Assembly (NCBI RefSeq): GCF_034048115.1 | Contig: NZ_CP139145.1 | Location: 1,612,001-1,676,000 of the forward strand | Reading direction: 5' to 3' | Length of the DNA: 64,000 bases | Origin: Pseudarthrobacter sp. IC2-21 | Lineage (GTDB): Bacteria > Actinomycetota > Actinomycetes > Actinomycetales > Micrococcaceae | In this document: positions 1-9,919 of the stretch, piece by piece | Position numbering within the stretch: position 1 is the stretch's first letter | Layout: each line of letters begins with the position of its first letter | The notes under the pieces: model-generated | What the model saw: only the letters and a program-made list of their open reading frames with translations | What the model was told of the DNA's origin: nothing | Databases searched by the model: none | Program-made: the position numbers and the translations under genes

Positions 1-1314
1 ATGCGCCTGCCTGCAGAGGGCAAGAACGCGCCGGACGTGATCATCACCGAAATCGGCGGCACCGTGGGCGACATCGAGTCGCAGCCGTTCCTCGAGTCCG
101 CCCGCCAGGTCCGCCAGGACGTCGGCCGCGGCAATGTCTTCTTCGTCCACGTCTCCCTGGTTCCCTACATCGGGCCGTCGCAGGAACTGAAGACCAAGCC
201 CACTCAGCACTCCGTGGCCGCCCTGCGTTCCATCGGTATCCAGCCCGAAGCAATCGTGATCCGTTCGGACCGCGAGATTCCCGAGGCGATGCGGGCCAAG
301 ATCGGCCGCATGTGCGATGTTGACCTTGAGGCCGTCATCGGCTGCCCCGATGCCCCCAGCATCTACGACATCCCCAAGACCCTGCACACCCAGGGCCTGG
401 ACTCCTACATCGTCCGCGCCCTGGACCTGCCCTTCAAGGACGTTGACTGGACCAGCTGGGACAAGCTGCTCGAAGCCGTCCACAACCCCAAGCGCCACGT
501 CGAGATCGCCCTGGTGGGCAAGTACATCGACCTCCCGGACGCCTACCTGTCCGTGACCGAAGCCCTCCGGGCGGGCGGCTTCGCCAATGACACCAAGGTC
601 AAGATCCGCTGGGTGCCCTCGGACGAATGCGAAACCCACGAGGGCGCAGTGGCGTCCCTCGACGGCGTGGATGCCATCTGCGTACCCGGCGGCTTCGGAA
701 TCCGCGGGCTCGAAGGAAAGCTGGGCGCCCTCAAATACGCCCGCGAATCCAAGCTGCCCGTCCTGGGCCTCTGCCTCGGCCTGCAGTGCATGGTGATCGA
801 ATACGCACGCAACGTGGTGGGCCTTGAGGGCGCATCCTCCAGCGAATTCGAACCCGACTCCAAATACCCCGTCATCGCCACCATGGAAGAACAGCTGGAC
901 ATCGTGGAAGGCAAGGGCGATCTTGGCGGCACCATGCGCCTTGGCCTGTACGAGGCCAAGCTCGATGAAGGCTCCGTCATCGCGGAAACCTACGGCAAGA
1001 CCACAGTCAGCGAACGCCACCGGCACCGCTATGAGGTCAACAACAAGTACCGCGAGCAAATTGCCGCCGAGGGGCTGGTCTTCTCCGGCACGTCACCGGA
1101 CGGCAAGCTCGTGGAATATGTTGAGCTGCCCCGCGAGGTCCACCCGTACTACGTGGCAACCCAGGCCCACCCGGAGCTGAGCTCGCGCCCCACCAGGCCC
1201 CACCCGCTCTTCATTGGCCTGATCAAAGCCGCGCTGGACCACCAGAACGCGCAGAACCAGGACACTGAGCAGGCACCGGCAGCCGAGCCGGCACATACGG
1301 TTGCCGCACAATAG
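1..1314 (+). CDS. pyrG: CTP synthase, C-terminal part (5' end outside window)
   Basis: CTP synthase makes CTP from UTP, ATP and glutamine in pyrimidine synthesis. The window enters the gene inside its N-terminal synthetase domain ([12 protein letters not shown] is near the start), so about 110-150 residues of a usual ~550-residue enzyme lie upstream. The ATG at base 1 is an internal codon, not the start. The C-terminal class I glutamine amidotransferase domain is complete: nucleophile Cys258 of the visible numbering sits in GLCLGLQC, and His390/Glu392 in the HPEL motif complete the triad. The C-terminus has an Ala/Gln-rich tail. A Nudix gene follows after 25 bp and probably belongs to the same transcript. 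Identification is certain. Confidence 0.97.
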   Translation: MRLPAEGKNAPDVIITEIGGTVGDIESQPFLESARQVRQDVGRGNVFFVHVSLVPYIGPSQELKTKPTQHSVAALRSIGIQPEAIVIRSDREIPEAMRAKIGRMCDVDLEAVIGCPDAPSIYDIPKTLHTQGLDSYIVRALDLPFKDVDWTSWDKLLEAVHNPKRHVEIALVGKYIDLPDAYLSVTEALRAGGFANDTKVKIRWVPSDECETHEGAVASLDGVDAICVPGGFGIRGLEGKLGALKYARESKLPVLGLCLGLQCMVIEYARNVVGLEGASSSEFEPDSKYPVIATMEEQLDIVEGKGDLGGTMRLGLYEAKLDEGSVIAETYGKTTVSERHRHRYEVNNKYREQIAAEGLVFSGTSPDGKLVEYVELPREVHPYYVATQAHPELSSRPTRPHPLFIGLIKAALDHQNAQNQDTEQAPAAEPAHTVAAQ

Positions 1315-1339
1315 AACCGAATAAGTAAAGGACGGCGCG

Positions 1340-2002
1340 ATGCCCGGTACACCTGAGACGACCCCGGCTGCAAAGCAGGTTTCGGATGCACCGAGCCCGC
1401 GCCGTCTTTTGTCCACGGAGAAGGTCTACGAAGGCCGGATCTGGGACGTTGTGAGCGACAGCTTCCAGCTAAGCGAGGCCGGCGAGGCGCTGACCCGTGA
1501 CTACATTGACCATCCGGGCGCTGTGGCGGTCCTGCCGATGAACGAGGCAGGTGAGGTCCTGCTCATCCGGCAGTACCGCCACCCCGTCGGCATGGACCTC
1601 TGGGAAATCCCGGCCGGACTCCTGGACGTGGAAGGCGAGGATTTTGTGGTGGGCGCTGCCCGCGAGCTGGCCGAGGAAGCAGACCTCGCCGCCGCCACGT
1701 GGAATGTCCTGGCCGACTTTTTCAACTCACCGGGATCATCCAGCGAGGCCATCAGGATCTACCTCGCCCGCGATCTTACCGACGTGCCGCACCATGAGCG
1801 CCACGAGCGGACGGATGAGGAAGCCGAAATCGAGTACCACTGGATCGCCCTGGACGACGCCGTTGCGGGCGTCCTGGCGGGACGGCTGCACAACCCGTCC
1901 GCCGTCGTCGGAATCCTCGCCGCGGCCGCGGCGCGCGCCGACGGTTATGCCGGGCTGCGTCCCGGGGACGCGCCCTGGCCGGCGCACCCAAGCCAGCGCT
2001 GA
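1340..2002 (+). CDS. Nudix hydrolase, ADP-ribose pyrophosphatase-like
   Basis: This 220-residue protein probably hydrolyses ADP-ribose or a related nucleoside diphosphate sugar to AMP plus a sugar phosphate. A Nudix box is visible around residues 94-118, ending in RELAEEADL. It differs from the canonical box by one extra residue before the first Glu and by Asp in place of the usual Gly after EEA. The region before it ([21 protein letters not shown]) is typical of the ADP-ribose pyrophosphatase subgroup. An AAGGA Shine-Dalgarno supports the ATG start. The TGA stop overlaps the xerD ATG by one base. The pyrG-nudix-xerD order is that of Rv1699-Rv1701 in M. tuberculosis. The exact substrate is inferred. 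Confidence 0.88.
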   Translation: MPGTPETTPAAKQVSDAPSPRRLLSTEKVYEGRIWDVVSDSFQLSEAGEALTRDYIDHPGAVAVLPMNEAGEVLLIRQYRHPVGMDLWEIPAGLLDVEGEDFVVGAARELAEEADLAAATWNVLADFFNSPGSSSEAIRIYLARDLTDVPHHERHERTDEEAEIEYHWIALDDAVAGVLAGRLHNPSAVVGILAAAAARADGYAGLRPGDAPWPAHPSQR

Positions 2003-3003
2003 TGACGGCCGTCCCTTCAGCAGTGGAGGCCGCAGCCCCCGAAAGCGCGGCCCCGGCCGCCCCTCCCCAGAGCCCAATCGACCGCGCCGTGCGGGCCTAT
2101 CTCCAGCACATGGGCGTCGAACGGGGCCTGGCAGCGAACACGCTCTCCGCCTACCGTCGCGATCTGGCGCGGTACTCCCGATACCTGGCGGCACAGGGAT
2201 GCCTGGCCCCGGACCAGATCACGCGCCACCATGTGACGGGTTTCGTGCTGGCCCTCAACGACGGTTCCGACGGCGGCACGGCCCTGGGCATCCGCTCCGC
2301 AGCCCGCACGATTGTGGCTGTCCGCGGCCTGCACAAGTTCTGGGCGCTCGAAGGCCTGACGACGACGGATCCCGCCAGCGACGTGCACCCGCCCATGCCG
2401 GGGAAAAGGCTGCCCAAGGCCATCAGCGTGGACGAAGTCACCCGCATCCTCGAAGCTGCCGGCACCGACACCGCCACCGGCCTTCGTGACCGCGCCCTGC
2501 TGGAGTTCCTCTACTCCACCGGGGCCAGGATCAGCGAGGCCGTGGGCCTGGACGTGGACGACATCTCCCTGCAGGAAGCGGAGGAAGGGCCGGCGGTGGT
2601 CCGGCTGTTCGGCAAGGGGTCCAAGGAACGGCTGGTGCCGCTCGGCTCCTACGGCGCCCGGGCCGTGGCCGCGTACCTGGTGCGGGGCCGCCCGCTACTG
2701 GCGGCGAAAGGCAAGGGCACCCCGGCGCTGTTCCTGAACGCCAGGGGCGGCAGGCTCAGCCGGCAGAGCGCCTGGACCATCCTGAAGGCGGCCGCGGATC
2801 GCGCCAACATCACCAAGGACGTTTCGCCGCACACGCTGCGGCATTCCTTTGCCACCCACCTGCTCGAGGGTGGGGCGGATGTCCGCGTGGTGCAGGAACT
2901 GCTGGGCCACGCCTCCGTCACCACCACGCAGGTCTACACCCTGGTGACTGCGGATACCCTCCGCGAAATCTATGCCGCCGCCCATCCGAGGGCGCTGGGC
3001 TGA
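2002..3003 (+). CDS. xerD: Tyrosine recombinase XerD
   Basis: XerD is one of the two site-specific recombinases that resolve chromosome dimers at dif near division. The 333-residue protein has an N-terminal SAM-like core-binding domain (about residues 30-120) and a C-terminal catalytic domain. The active-site set is visible: Arg176 in TGARISEA, His277 and Arg280 in HTLRHSF, His303 in LLGHAS and nucleophile Tyr312 in TTTQVYT. An Ala/Pro-rich extension of about 25 residues precedes the core. Its ATG shares one base with the upstream TGA, so translation is probably coupled. The position after pyrG and the Nudix gene favours XerD over XerC or a phage integrase. Confidence 0.95.
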   Translation: MTAVPSAVEAAAPESAAPAAPPQSPIDRAVRAYLQHMGVERGLAANTLSAYRRDLARYSRYLAAQGCLAPDQITRHHVTGFVLALNDGSDGGTALGIRSAARTIVAVRGLHKFWALEGLTTTDPASDVHPPMPGKRLPKAISVDEVTRILEAAGTDTATGLRDRALLEFLYSTGARISEAVGLDVDDISLQEAEEGPAVVRLFGKGSKERLVPLGSYGARAVAAYLVRGRPLLAAKGKGTPALFLNARGGRLSRQSAWTILKAAADRANITKDVSPHTLRHSFATHLLEGGADVRVVQELLGHASVTTTQVYTLVTADTLREIYAAAHPRALG

Positions 3004-3004
3004 G

Positions 3005-3490
3005 ATGACGTACACCGCTGTCACGCTGTGCTTTCTTACCCGGGAGGTCGCCGGAACACCCCAGGTCCTGCTGGGGACCAAGAAGACCGGCTTTGGCATG
3101 GGCAAGATCGTTGGGCTGGGCGGCCACGTGGAGCCGGGGGAGACCGATGAGGAGGCAGCCTGCCGCGAGGTGCAGGAGGAAGCCGGCGTCGTGGTCCTGG
3201 AGACGGATCTCCGCGACGCCGGTGTGGTGGTTTTCGATTTCCCGGCCCGGCCGGAGTGGAACATGAGCACACGCTTGTTCGTGGCCGAGCGCTGGGACGG
3301 TGAGCCGACGGAAAGCGTCGAGATCGCGCCGGAGTGGTTCGACGTCGGGTCCTTGCCGGTTGAACGGATGTGGCAGGACGCGGCCCACTGGCTACCCATG
3401 GCGCTGGACGGGTTCCTGCTGCGCCTGACGGTGGTCCTGAACGATGACAATGAGACCGTCCGCGAAGTGCTGGACTACTCCACCCGCTGA
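3005..3490 (+). CDS. Nudix hydrolase, MutT/8-oxo-dGTPase-like
   Basis: This 161-residue protein is a single Nudix domain with a canonical box: GGHVEPGE followed by CREVQEEAGV, about residues 38-60. Such proteins clean up oxidised nucleotides (8-oxo-dGTP, 8-oxo-GTP) or related diphosphates; the substrate is not shown by sequence. The phrase GTKKTGFGMGKIVGLGGHVEPGE is close to the MTH1-like subgroup. The open frame extends 11 codons upstream, but the ATG two bases after the xerD stop is the natural start and gives the usual MTYTAV beginning. A strong hairpin follows and separates it from the convergent prp operon. Confidence 0.88.
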   Translation: MTYTAVTLCFLTREVAGTPQVLLGTKKTGFGMGKIVGLGGHVEPGETDEEAACREVQEEAGVVVLETDLRDAGVVVFDFPARPEWNMSTRLFVAERWDGEPTESVEIAPEWFDVGSLPVERMWQDAAHWLPMALDGFLLRLTVVLNDDNETVREVLDYSTR

Positions 3491-3501
3491 CGCCAGGACA
3501 T

Positions 3502-3548
3502 ACGACGGCGGGCCGGCCACCTTCCTGAGGTGACCGGCCCGCCGTCGT
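3502..3548. terminator. Bidirectional terminator between convergent nudix and prpC
   Basis: A perfect 15-bp inverted repeat (3502-3516 pairs with 3534-3548) encloses a second 5-bp stem (3518-3522 with 3528-3532). It lies in the 73-bp gap between two convergent genes, so it can end transcription from both sides. There is no long T-run, as is common in high-GC actinobacteria. Confidence 0.8.
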
Positions 3549-3563
3549 CCATTCCTGAATGTC

Positions 3564-4703
3564 CTACGGTACGTGCCGTTCTTCCGGCCCGTTGTATTCG
3601 CTCAGCGGCCGGATCAGTGAGTTTGAGGCAGCCTGTTCCATGATGTGCGCGGTCCAGCCGGTGATCCGGCTGGCCACGAACAGCGGGGTGAACGTCGGGG
3701 TGTCGAAGCCCATCAGGTGATAGGTGGGACCTGCCGGGTAGTCGAGGTTCGGCTTGATGGCCTTGGCCTCGTCCATGGCCTGCTCAAGCCCGTTGTACAG
3801 TCCCAGCAGCTCCGGCCGGCCGTAGTGGGCGATCATCTTGTCCAGTGCGGCCTTCATGGTGGGAACGCGGGAATCGCCATGCTTGTAGACGCGGTGGCCG
3901 AAGCCCATGACCTTCTTCTTCTTCGCCAGTGCGTCCTCCATCCAGGCCTTCGCCCGGGCGGCAGCGTCCTCCAGTGATTCCTCGGGCCGGATGCCGATCT
4001 CATCGAAGGTGTGCATCACGGCTTCATTGGCGCCGCCGTGCAAGGGCCCCTTGAGGGCGCCGATGGCAGCCGTGACCGCAGAATGAAGGTCAGCAAGGGT
4101 TGAGGTGACCACCCGAGCGGTGAAGGTGGAAGCGTTGAACGAGTGCTCGGCGTACAGGATCATCGAGACGTTGAAGGCCTCAATGACCTCGTCCACGGGG
4201 TCTTCGCCGAAGGCCATCCACAGGAAGTTCGCTGAGTAGCCCAGCTCCTCCCGCGGTTCCACCACGTCCTGGCCGCGCCGGCGGCGTTGATCGTAAGCGA
4301 CCACCGCGGGCATGGCGGCGAACAGGTCCACGGCCTTGGCCATGTTGGCCTCGGGCGAGGAATCCTCGGCGAGCTCATGCCTGGCGCCCAGGACGGAGGC
4401 CGCCGTCCGGCACACATCCATGGGGTGCGCGGTGGTGGGCAGGGCATCAATAACCTGCTTCAGCACCGGATCCAGGGCGCGGCCGGCGCGCTCGCGGGCG
4501 GAGAAGGCGGACAGTTCCTCGGGGGTGGGCAGCTCGCCGTTCCAGAGCAGGTAGGCCACCTCCTCGAAACTGCACTTTGCGGCCAGCTCCTGGACGGGGT
4601 AGCCGCGGTACAACAGCGAGTTGGTATCGGGGTTGACCTTGGAGACCGCGGTGTAGTCCACCACGACGCCGGCCAGGCCCTTCTTAATATCTTCAGCAGC
4701 CAT
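3564..4703 (-). CDS. prpC: 2-methylcitrate synthase / citrate synthase
   Basis: PrpC condenses propionyl-CoA with oxaloacetate to 2-methylcitrate, the first cycle step of propionate catabolism. The 379-residue protein is a short type II citrate synthase. The catalytic His222 (HGGANE), His270 (GFGHRVYK) and Asp334 (FDTPTFTPLF) are all present. Sequence alone does not separate PrpC from citrate synthase. The operon context (GntR regulator, prpD, prpB, prpC, divergent prpE) makes methylcitrate synthase the better call, and enzymes of this group often accept both acyl-CoAs. It is the last gene of the leftward operon, 35 bp after prpB. Confidence 0.93.
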   Translation of the reverse strand: MAAEDIKKGLAGVVVDYTAVSKVNPDTNSLLYRGYPVQELAAKCSFEEVAYLLWNGELPTPEELSAFSARERAGRALDPVLKQVIDALPTTAHPMDVCRTAASVLGARHELAEDSSPEANMAKAVDLFAAMPAVVAYDQRRRRGQDVVEPREELGYSANFLWMAFGEDPVDEVIEAFNVSMILYAEHSFNASTFTARVVTSTLADLHSAVTAAIGALKGPLHGGANEAVMHTFDEIGIRPEESLEDAAARAKAWMEDALAKKKKVMGFGHRVYKHGDSRVPTMKAALDKMIAHYGRPELLGLYNGLEQAMDEAKAIKPNLDYPAGPTYHLMGFDTPTFTPLFVASRITGWTAHIMEQAASNSLIRPLSEYNGPEERHVP

Positions 4704-4738
4704 GTTGAACTCCTTCGTTCTTTCGGGTTTCCCGGGCC

Positions 4739-5644
4739 CTAGCGGACGCCGGGAATCTGGAAGTTGAAAACGCCGGTATCGAATCGGTTGTAGGCCTCGT
4801 AGTCAACGAGGTCATAGAGACGCGCACGGGTGAGCATGTTCTCCACCTGTGCTTCCTGGGATCCTGTTGCCTTAATCGATTCCAGCGTACGCTCTGCAGC
4901 GCCCATGGCAATGCGCAGGAGCGTGACCGGGTAGATCACCATGTTCACGCCCACCGACTGCAGCTGGTCCACAGTGAACAGATCGCTCTTGCCGAACTCG
5001 GTCATGTTGGCCAGGACGGGTACGTCCACGGCATCACGGATGGCCTGGAACTCGGACAGGTCCTTCATGGCCTCCGGGAATATGGCGTCGGCGCCGGCGT
5101 CCACCAGGGCGCGGGCCCGCTCCTGGGCGGCTTCGATCCCTTCGACCGCCCGGATGTCGGTCCGGGCCATAATGAGGAAATTCGGGTCCCGGCGCGCGTC
5201 CGCCGCCGCCCGGATCCGCTTGGTGGCCGTGTCCAGGTCCACCACGTTCTTGCCGTCCAGGTGGCCGCAACGCTTCGGGTTGAACTGGTCCTCGATGTGG
5301 CAGCCGGCCAGGCCGGCGTTTTCGAGTTCCTGGATGCTGCGGGCCACGTTCATGGGCTCGCCGAACCCGGTGTCCGCGTCCACCAGGCAGGGCAGATCAG
5401 TCATGCGGGCGATCTGCCCTGCCCGGGTGGCAACCTCCGTCAGGGTGGTCAGGCCGATGTCCGGCAGGCCAAGGTCGTTGGCCAGCACTGCACCGGAGAT
5501 GTAGACGCCGGCGAAGCCCTTTTCCTCGATCAGCCGTGCCGAGAGGGGACTGAATGCGCCGGGGAACTGCACGATGGTGCCGGAGGCGAGCATCTCGCGC
5601 AGTGCGACGCGCTTCTGCTCCGGTGTTGTTTTGGAGTACAGCAT
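4739..5644 (-). CDS. prpB: 2-methylisocitrate lyase
   Basis: PrpB splits 2-methylisocitrate into pyruvate and succinate, the last step of the methylcitrate cycle. The 301-residue protein belongs to the isocitrate lyase/PEP mutase family. The signature K-R-C-G-H lies at residues 124-128 with catalytic Cys126. Metal-binding acidic residues are seen in VDADTGFG (about 88-95) and HIEDQ (116-120). Its length matches PrpB and is much shorter than isocitrate lyase. It lies between prpD (33 bp upstream) and prpC (35 bp downstream) on the same strand. Confidence 0.95.
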   Translation of the reverse strand: MLYSKTTPEQKRVALREMLASGTIVQFPGAFSPLSARLIEEKGFAGVYISGAVLANDLGLPDIGLTTLTEVATRAGQIARMTDLPCLVDADTGFGEPMNVARSIQELENAGLAGCHIEDQFNPKRCGHLDGKNVVDLDTATKRIRAAADARRDPNFLIMARTDIRAVEGIEAAQERARALVDAGADAIFPEAMKDLSEFQAIRDAVDVPVLANMTEFGKSDLFTVDQLQSVGVNMVIYPVTLLRIAMGAAERTLESIKATGSQEAQVENMLTRARLYDLVDYEAYNRFDTGVFNFQIPGVR

Positions 5645-5677
5645 GGGTTCTCCCTGTCAGAGGTTGGAAGGGGTTGC

Positions 5678-7198
5678 CTAGAAGAGGCCGGCGGGGGCGT
5701 CGCTGAGGTTGATCACGCCGGGGGCGGCAGTGATGTTCAACTGGTCCAGTTCGCCGGCGCCCAGGTTCGGCAGGTTCTCGGCGGCGGCGAGGAAACGTTC
5801 GATTTCCTCCTCGGTCACGAGGCCGGCAGCCAGGGTGCGGAACTTGTTGATGTACTGCTGGCGGGCGAACGGCCTGGCGCCGAGCGGGTGGGCGTCGGCC
5901 ACGGCGATCTCATCAGTGATGACAGTGCCGTTGTTGAGGGTGATTTCCACTGATCCGCCGAAGGCCTTCTCCGCGATGTCCAGCGAGTGGTAGCGGCGGG
6001 TCCATTCCGGGTCTTCCTCGGTGGTGACCTTGTGCCACAGCTCCACGGTGTCCGGCCGGCCGGCACGTTCCGGGGCGTAGGAGTCAACGTGGTGCCACGC
6101 GCCGTCCTGCAGGGCGACCGTGAAGATGTACGGGATGGAATGGTCCAGGGTTTCGCGGCTGGCCGTGGGGCTGTACTTCTGGGGGTCGTTGGCGCCGGAA
6201 CCGATCACGTAGTGCGTATGGTGGCTGGTCTTGATGAGGACCGACTTCACGTTGGCGGGGTCCGTGGCCTCCGGGTGCTCCTTGTGCAGTTTGCGGGCCA
6301 GGTCGATCCAGGCCTGGGCCTGGTACTCGGCGGAGTGTTCCTTGGTGTACGTGTCCATGATGGCCCGTTTTGCCTCGCCGGCCTCGGGCAGCGGGACCTC
6401 GTAGGAGGCGTCCGGGCCGTCCAGCATCCAGGCAATGACACCGTCTTCGCCTTCGTAGATCGGGACGGGGGACGTCTGGCCGCGCATGGCACGGTCCACG
6501 GCTTCAACGGCCATCTTGCCGGCGAACGCGGGAGCGTGCGCCTTCCAGGTGGAAATTTCGCCCTTCCGCGACTGGCGGGTGGCAGTGGTGGTGTGGAGGG
6601 CCTGGCCGACCGACTGGAAGATGGTTTCAACATCAAGGTCCAGGAGGGTGCCGATGCCGGCAGCTGCGGAGGGACCGAGGTGGGCCACATGGTCGATCTT
6701 GTGCTTGTGCAGGCAGATGGCCTTGACCAGGTTGACCTGGATTTCGTAGCCGGTGGTGATGCCGCGGATCAGGTCCTTGCCGCTGGCCCCCACGTGCTGC
6801 GCCACGGCGAGGATCGGCGGGATATTGTCGCCGGGGTGCGAGTATTCGGCCGCCAGGAAGGTGTCGTGGTAGTCGAGCTCACGTACGGCCACGCCGTTGG
6901 CCCAGGCCGCCCATTCGGTGGAGACCCTGTCGGTGATGCCGAAGACACCCGACCCCTTGCCGTTGGTGGTGGGTGCGTGGGTCAGCGCCTGGGCACGGGC
7001 GGCGACGATGGGCCCGCGGTTCAGGGAAGCGATGGCGACGGACGCGTTGTCGATGACCCGGTTGATGACCATCTCGGTGACCTCGGGGGTGACCTCGACG
7101 GGGTCGGCGGCGACCTCAGCGATCTTGTGCGCCAGCTGGTCTTTTCGGGCGAGGTTCTCTTCGCTCTTGTAGACCCGGACGTGGTTGAGCTTAACCAT
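5678..7198 (-). CDS. prpD: 2-methylcitrate dehydratase (MmgE/PrpD family)
   Basis: PrpD dehydrates 2-methylcitrate to 2-methyl-cis-aconitate. The 506-residue protein has the MmgE/PrpD fold, with family segments such as [20 protein letters not shown] residues near 95, [16 protein letters not shown] and the [13 protein letters not shown] region. The frame is open further upstream, but the ATG at 7198 gives the typical start [12 protein letters not shown]. It lies 8 bases inside the end of the gntR gene, so the two are translationally linked. It is the first enzyme gene of the leftward gntR-prpD-prpB-prpC operon. The separate hydratase step to 2-methylisocitrate is usually done by aconitase, which is not in this window. 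Confidence 0.95.
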   Translation of the reverse strand: MVKLNHVRVYKSEENLARKDQLAHKIAEVAADPVEVTPEVTEMVINRVIDNASVAIASLNRGPIVAARAQALTHAPTTNGKGSGVFGITDRVSTEWAAWANGVAVRELDYHDTFLAAEYSHPGDNIPPILAVAQHVGASGKDLIRGITTGYEIQVNLVKAICLHKHKIDHVAHLGPSAAAGIGTLLDLDVETIFQSVGQALHTTTATRQSRKGEISTWKAHAPAFAGKMAVEAVDRAMRGQTSPVPIYEGEDGVIAWMLDGPDASYEVPLPEAGEAKRAIMDTYTKEHSAEYQAQAWIDLARKLHKEHPEATDPANVKSVLIKTSHHTHYVIGSGANDPQKYSPTASRETLDHSIPYIFTVALQDGAWHHVDSYAPERAGRPDTVELWHKVTTEEDPEWTRRYHSLDIAEKAFGGSVEITLNNGTVITDEIAVADAHPLGARPFARQQYINKFRTLAAGLVTEEEIERFLAAAENLPNLGAGELDQLNITAAPGVINLSDAPAGLF

Positions 7199-7862
7199 GA
7201 TGCTCCTCATTCGGTGAGTGGGTTGCTTTAACGTGGGAAAGGCTGCGGTGCAGATGCACGGTGGTGGCGGCTTCGGCGAGTTTGGCGTTGCCGGCGGCGA
7301 TGGCCTCGGCAATTGCGGCGTGTTCGGCCGCTGCTGCGTTCAGGCGCGCGGCGTCGTCGGCTGCCAGCCGGCGGACCCGGACCAGGTGGACCCGAAGACT
7401 GCGCATCGCCTGGGCGAGATAGGAATTGGAGATCGCGGCATCGATTGCCTCATCGAGGCGCCCCACCAGGGCGTAATATTCGTGCCGGGCGGGATCATCC
7501 TGGCTGATGAGTTCGGGGGCGCGCAGAAGATCGGCGTGAAGCTGTGCGAACACGGCTCGCTCGCCGCGTTCGGCGGCCAGTGCGGCGGCCTTGCCCTCGA
7601 GGGTCGCGCGGAGCTCGAACATCTCATCGATGTCCTCCAGGGAGATATCGGTGACGACGACGCCGCGGCCGCCTGCCGCCGTCGTGAGCCCCTCCGCGTT
7701 GAGCCTGCTGAGCGCCTCCCGGACGGGGGTGCGGGACACGCCGAGGCGTTCGGACTGTTCCACTTCGGCGAGGACGGTGCCCGGCGCGAGGCGCCACTCG
7801 ATAATGTCCTCGCGCAGTGCCGCATAGGCTTTGTCGCTGGCTCGCAACGTTCCTCCCGTCAT
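7191..7862 (-). CDS. GntR-family (FCD) regulator of the propionate operon
   Basis: This protein of about 223 residues has an N-terminal winged helix-turn-helix of GntR type ([12 protein letters not shown]... then [17 protein letters not shown], about residues 10-70) and an all-helical C-terminal FCD ligand domain (about 85-215). It is first in the leftward operon with prpD-prpB-prpC and divergent from prpE, so it is the likely propionate-cycle regulator; the effector may be 2-methylcitrate or propionyl-CoA (inference). Start choice: a GTG at 7889 gives a longer frame but lacks a Shine-Dalgarno and falls inside a TGTATACA palindrome. The ATG at 7862 has GGAGG 11 bases upstream and is preferred. 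Confidence 0.88.
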   Translation of the reverse strand: MTGGTLRASDKAYAALREDIIEWRLAPGTVLAEVEQSERLGVSRTPVREALSRLNAEGLTTAAGGRGVVVTDISLEDIDEMFELRATLEGKAAALAAERGERAVFAQLHADLLRAPELISQDDPARHEYYALVGRLDEAIDAAISNSYLAQAMRSLRVHLVRVRRLAADDAARLNAAAAEHAAIAEAIAAGNAKLAEAATTVHLHRSLSHVKATHSPNEEHHG

Positions 7863-7880
7863 GTCGTGGATGTCCTCCAG

Positions 7881-7951
7881 TGTATACACGAAATCCGTTC
7901 GGCGCCTAGCTTTCGCTTATCTGCCGGGTGAATGAGGCATCAATGTATACA
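7881..7951. promoter_or_regulatory. Paired TGTATACA operators in the gntR/prpE divergent region
   Basis: The identical 8-bp palindrome TGTATACA occurs at 7881-7888 and 7944-7951, 63 bp apart centre to centre, about six helical turns. One lies just ahead of the chosen gntR start and the other about 70 bp ahead of prpE. Placement and symmetry suit binding of the GntR-family protein encoded next door, controlling itself and prpE. The binding protein is inferred. Confidence 0.7.
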
Positions 7952-8020
7952 GAACCCTTGTGTTGCCTCGAGTCTGCGCATAGCATGAAGGGCAAATGTC
8001 AGCGTGGACGGGAGCTCATC

Positions 8021-9919
8021 ATGGCCGGTAGGAATTATCAGGAAACGTATTCGCGGAGCCTGGAAAAGCGCGACGACTTCTGGCTTGAGGCTTCCCGGGC
8101 GGTGTCGTGGACCAAGGAACCCGCTGTGGCGTTGGATGACTCGGCGGCGCCCCTGTACCGCTGGTTTCCCGACGGCGTGCTTAACACCTCCTACAACGCC
8201 CTGGACCGGCATGTCGAGGCAGGCCGCGGAGACCAGGACGCCCTCATCTATGACTCGGCGATGCTGGGAATCAAACGCAGCTTCACCTACGCCGAACTGA
8301 CTGCACTGGTGGCACGGTTTGCCGGGGTGTTGCGCTCGCAGGGCGTGGGCAAGGGAGACCGGGTGGTCATCTACATGCCCATGATCCCGGAAGCGGCCAT
8401 TGCCATGCTGGCGACCGCCCGGCTGGGGGCGGTGCATTCTGTGGTGTTCGGCGGTTTCGCGCCCAAAGAGCTGGCGGCGCGGATCGATGACGCCAAGCCC
8501 TCTGTCATCGTCACCGCCACGGGCGGCATGGAGCCCAGCCGGCGGGTGGAGTATCTGCCTGCCGTCGCCGAAGCCCTCGCCCTGAGCACCGCCGGCCCGC
8601 TGCCGGTCATCGTCAAGGGCCGGGAAGGATTCGCAGCCGCGCTCTCAGACTTCCCGGGGTGGCTGGACTGGGACCAGGCCATGGAAGATGCCGTTCCGGC
8701 GGCGCCCGTGGACGTGGCCGCCACGGATCCGCTCTACATTCTGTACACCTCCGGCACCACGGGCGCACCCAAGGGCGTCGTGCGGGACAACGGCGGCCAC
8801 GCCGTCGCCCTTTCCTGGACCATGGCCAACATCTACGACATCGGGCCCGGCGAGGTGATGTGGACGGCGTCGGATGCCGGCTGGGTGGTGGGCCACTCCT
8901 ACATCGTCTACGGACCGCTCCTGGCAGGTGCCACCACGGTCCTGTACGAGGGCAAGCCGGTGGGCACCCCCGACGCCGGGGCGTTCTGGCGCGTCATCGA
9001 GGACCACAAGGTCAATGTACTGTTCACGGCGCCGACCGCCCTCCGGGCGATCCGCAAGGCCGATCCCCACGCCGCGGAGCTGGCCCGTTACGACATCTCC
9101 AGCCTCCGCACGCTGTTTGCAGCCGGAGAACGTCTCGATACCGAAACCTACCGCTGGGCCGGCGAGGTCCTGGGCGTCCCCGTGGTGGACCACTGGTGGC
9201 AGACCGAAACCGGCTGGGCCATTTGCGCCAATCCGCGCGGCCTGGAGGACCTTCCCTTCAAACCCGGCTCACCCACCGTCCCCATGCCCGGCTATGCCCT
9301 CAGCATCGTGGACAGCTCCGGCGAGCCCGTGGAGCCGGGGGAGGAGGGGAATATTGTCCTGGGTCTGCCGCTGCCCCCCGGCACCCTGACCACACTCTGG
9401 CAAAACGATGACCGCTACGTGTCCTCCTATCTTGCGGCCTTCGAGGGCACCTACGTGACGGGCGACAGCGGATACCGGGACGCCGACGGCTATGTCTTTG
9501 TGATGGGCCGCACCGATGACATCATCAACGTGGCCGGTCACCGGCTGTCCACCGGCGCCATTGAGCAGGTCATTTCCAGCCACCCGGCGGTGGCGGAGTG
9601 TGCCGTGATCGGGGTGGCGGATCCACTCAAGGGGCAGCGCGCCTCCGCGTATGTGGTCCTCAAAGCCGGGGCGGAAACCGACGAAGCCGAACTGGCCCGC
9701 GAGCTGGTTGCCCTGGTGCGGAAGAACATAGGGCCTGTGGCCGATTTTAAGCACGCCACCGTGGTTCATGCCCTGCCCAAGACCCGGTCGGGCAAGATCC
9801 TCCGCAAGACCATGCGGCAAATTGCCGACGGCGACCCGTACGTTGTGCCCTCCACGATTGAGGACCCGGAAGTCATCGGACAGCTGGTGGGGGTGCTGCG
9901 GCCGGACGGGGCAGCCTAG
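8021..9919 (+). CDS. prpE: Propionyl-CoA synthetase (AMP-forming)
   Basis: PrpE activates propionate to propionyl-CoA through a propionyl-adenylate. The 632-residue protein matches PrpE length (~628). It carries the acetyl-CoA synthetase N-terminal segment, the P-loop-like YTSGTTGAPKGVV (about residue 240), the adenylation core (WWQTETGWAIC, VTGDSGYRDADGY) and a C-terminal KTRSGKILRKT with the catalytic, acetylation-prone Lys. The frame opens at 7928, but the ATG at 8021 has GGGAG just upstream and gives the family-typical MAGRNYQETYSRS. It is divergent from the gntR-prpDBC operon and supplies its substrate. Its TAG stop shares the CTAG palindrome 9916-9919 with the stop of the convergent response regulator. 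Confidence 0.93.
   Translation: MAGRNYQETYSRSLEKRDDFWLEASRAVSWTKEPAVALDDSAAPLYRWFPDGVLNTSYNALDRHVEAGRGDQDALIYDSAMLGIKRSFTYAELTALVARFAGVLRSQGVGKGDRVVIYMPMIPEAAIAMLATARLGAVHSVVFGGFAPKELAARIDDAKPSVIVTATGGMEPSRRVEYLPAVAEALALSTAGPLPVIVKGREGFAAALSDFPGWLDWDQAMEDAVPAAPVDVAATDPLYILYTSGTTGAPKGVVRDNGGHAVALSWTMANIYDIGPGEVMWTASDAGWVVGHSYIVYGPLLAGATTVLYEGKPVGTPDAGAFWRVIEDHKVNVLFTAPTALRAIRKADPHAAELARYDISSLRTLFAAGERLDTETYRWAGEVLGVPVVDHWWQTETGWAICANPRGLEDLPFKPGSPTVPMPGYALSIVDSSGEPVEPGEEGNIVLGLPLPPGTLTTLWQNDDRYVSSYLAAFEGTYVTGDSGYRDADGYVFVMGRTDDIINVAGHRLSTGAIEQVISSHPAVAECAVIGVADPLKGQRASAYVVLKAGAETDEAELARELVALVRKNIGPVADFKHATVVHALPKTRSGKILRKTMRQIADGDPYVVPSTIEDPEVIGQLVGVLRPDGAA

Noticed and set aside
2002..3003. 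Integrase of a mobile element
   Set aside because: The tyrosine recombinase sits in the conserved pyrG-nudix-xerD order and no attachment-site duplication or phage genes are nearby, so it is the housekeeping XerD.
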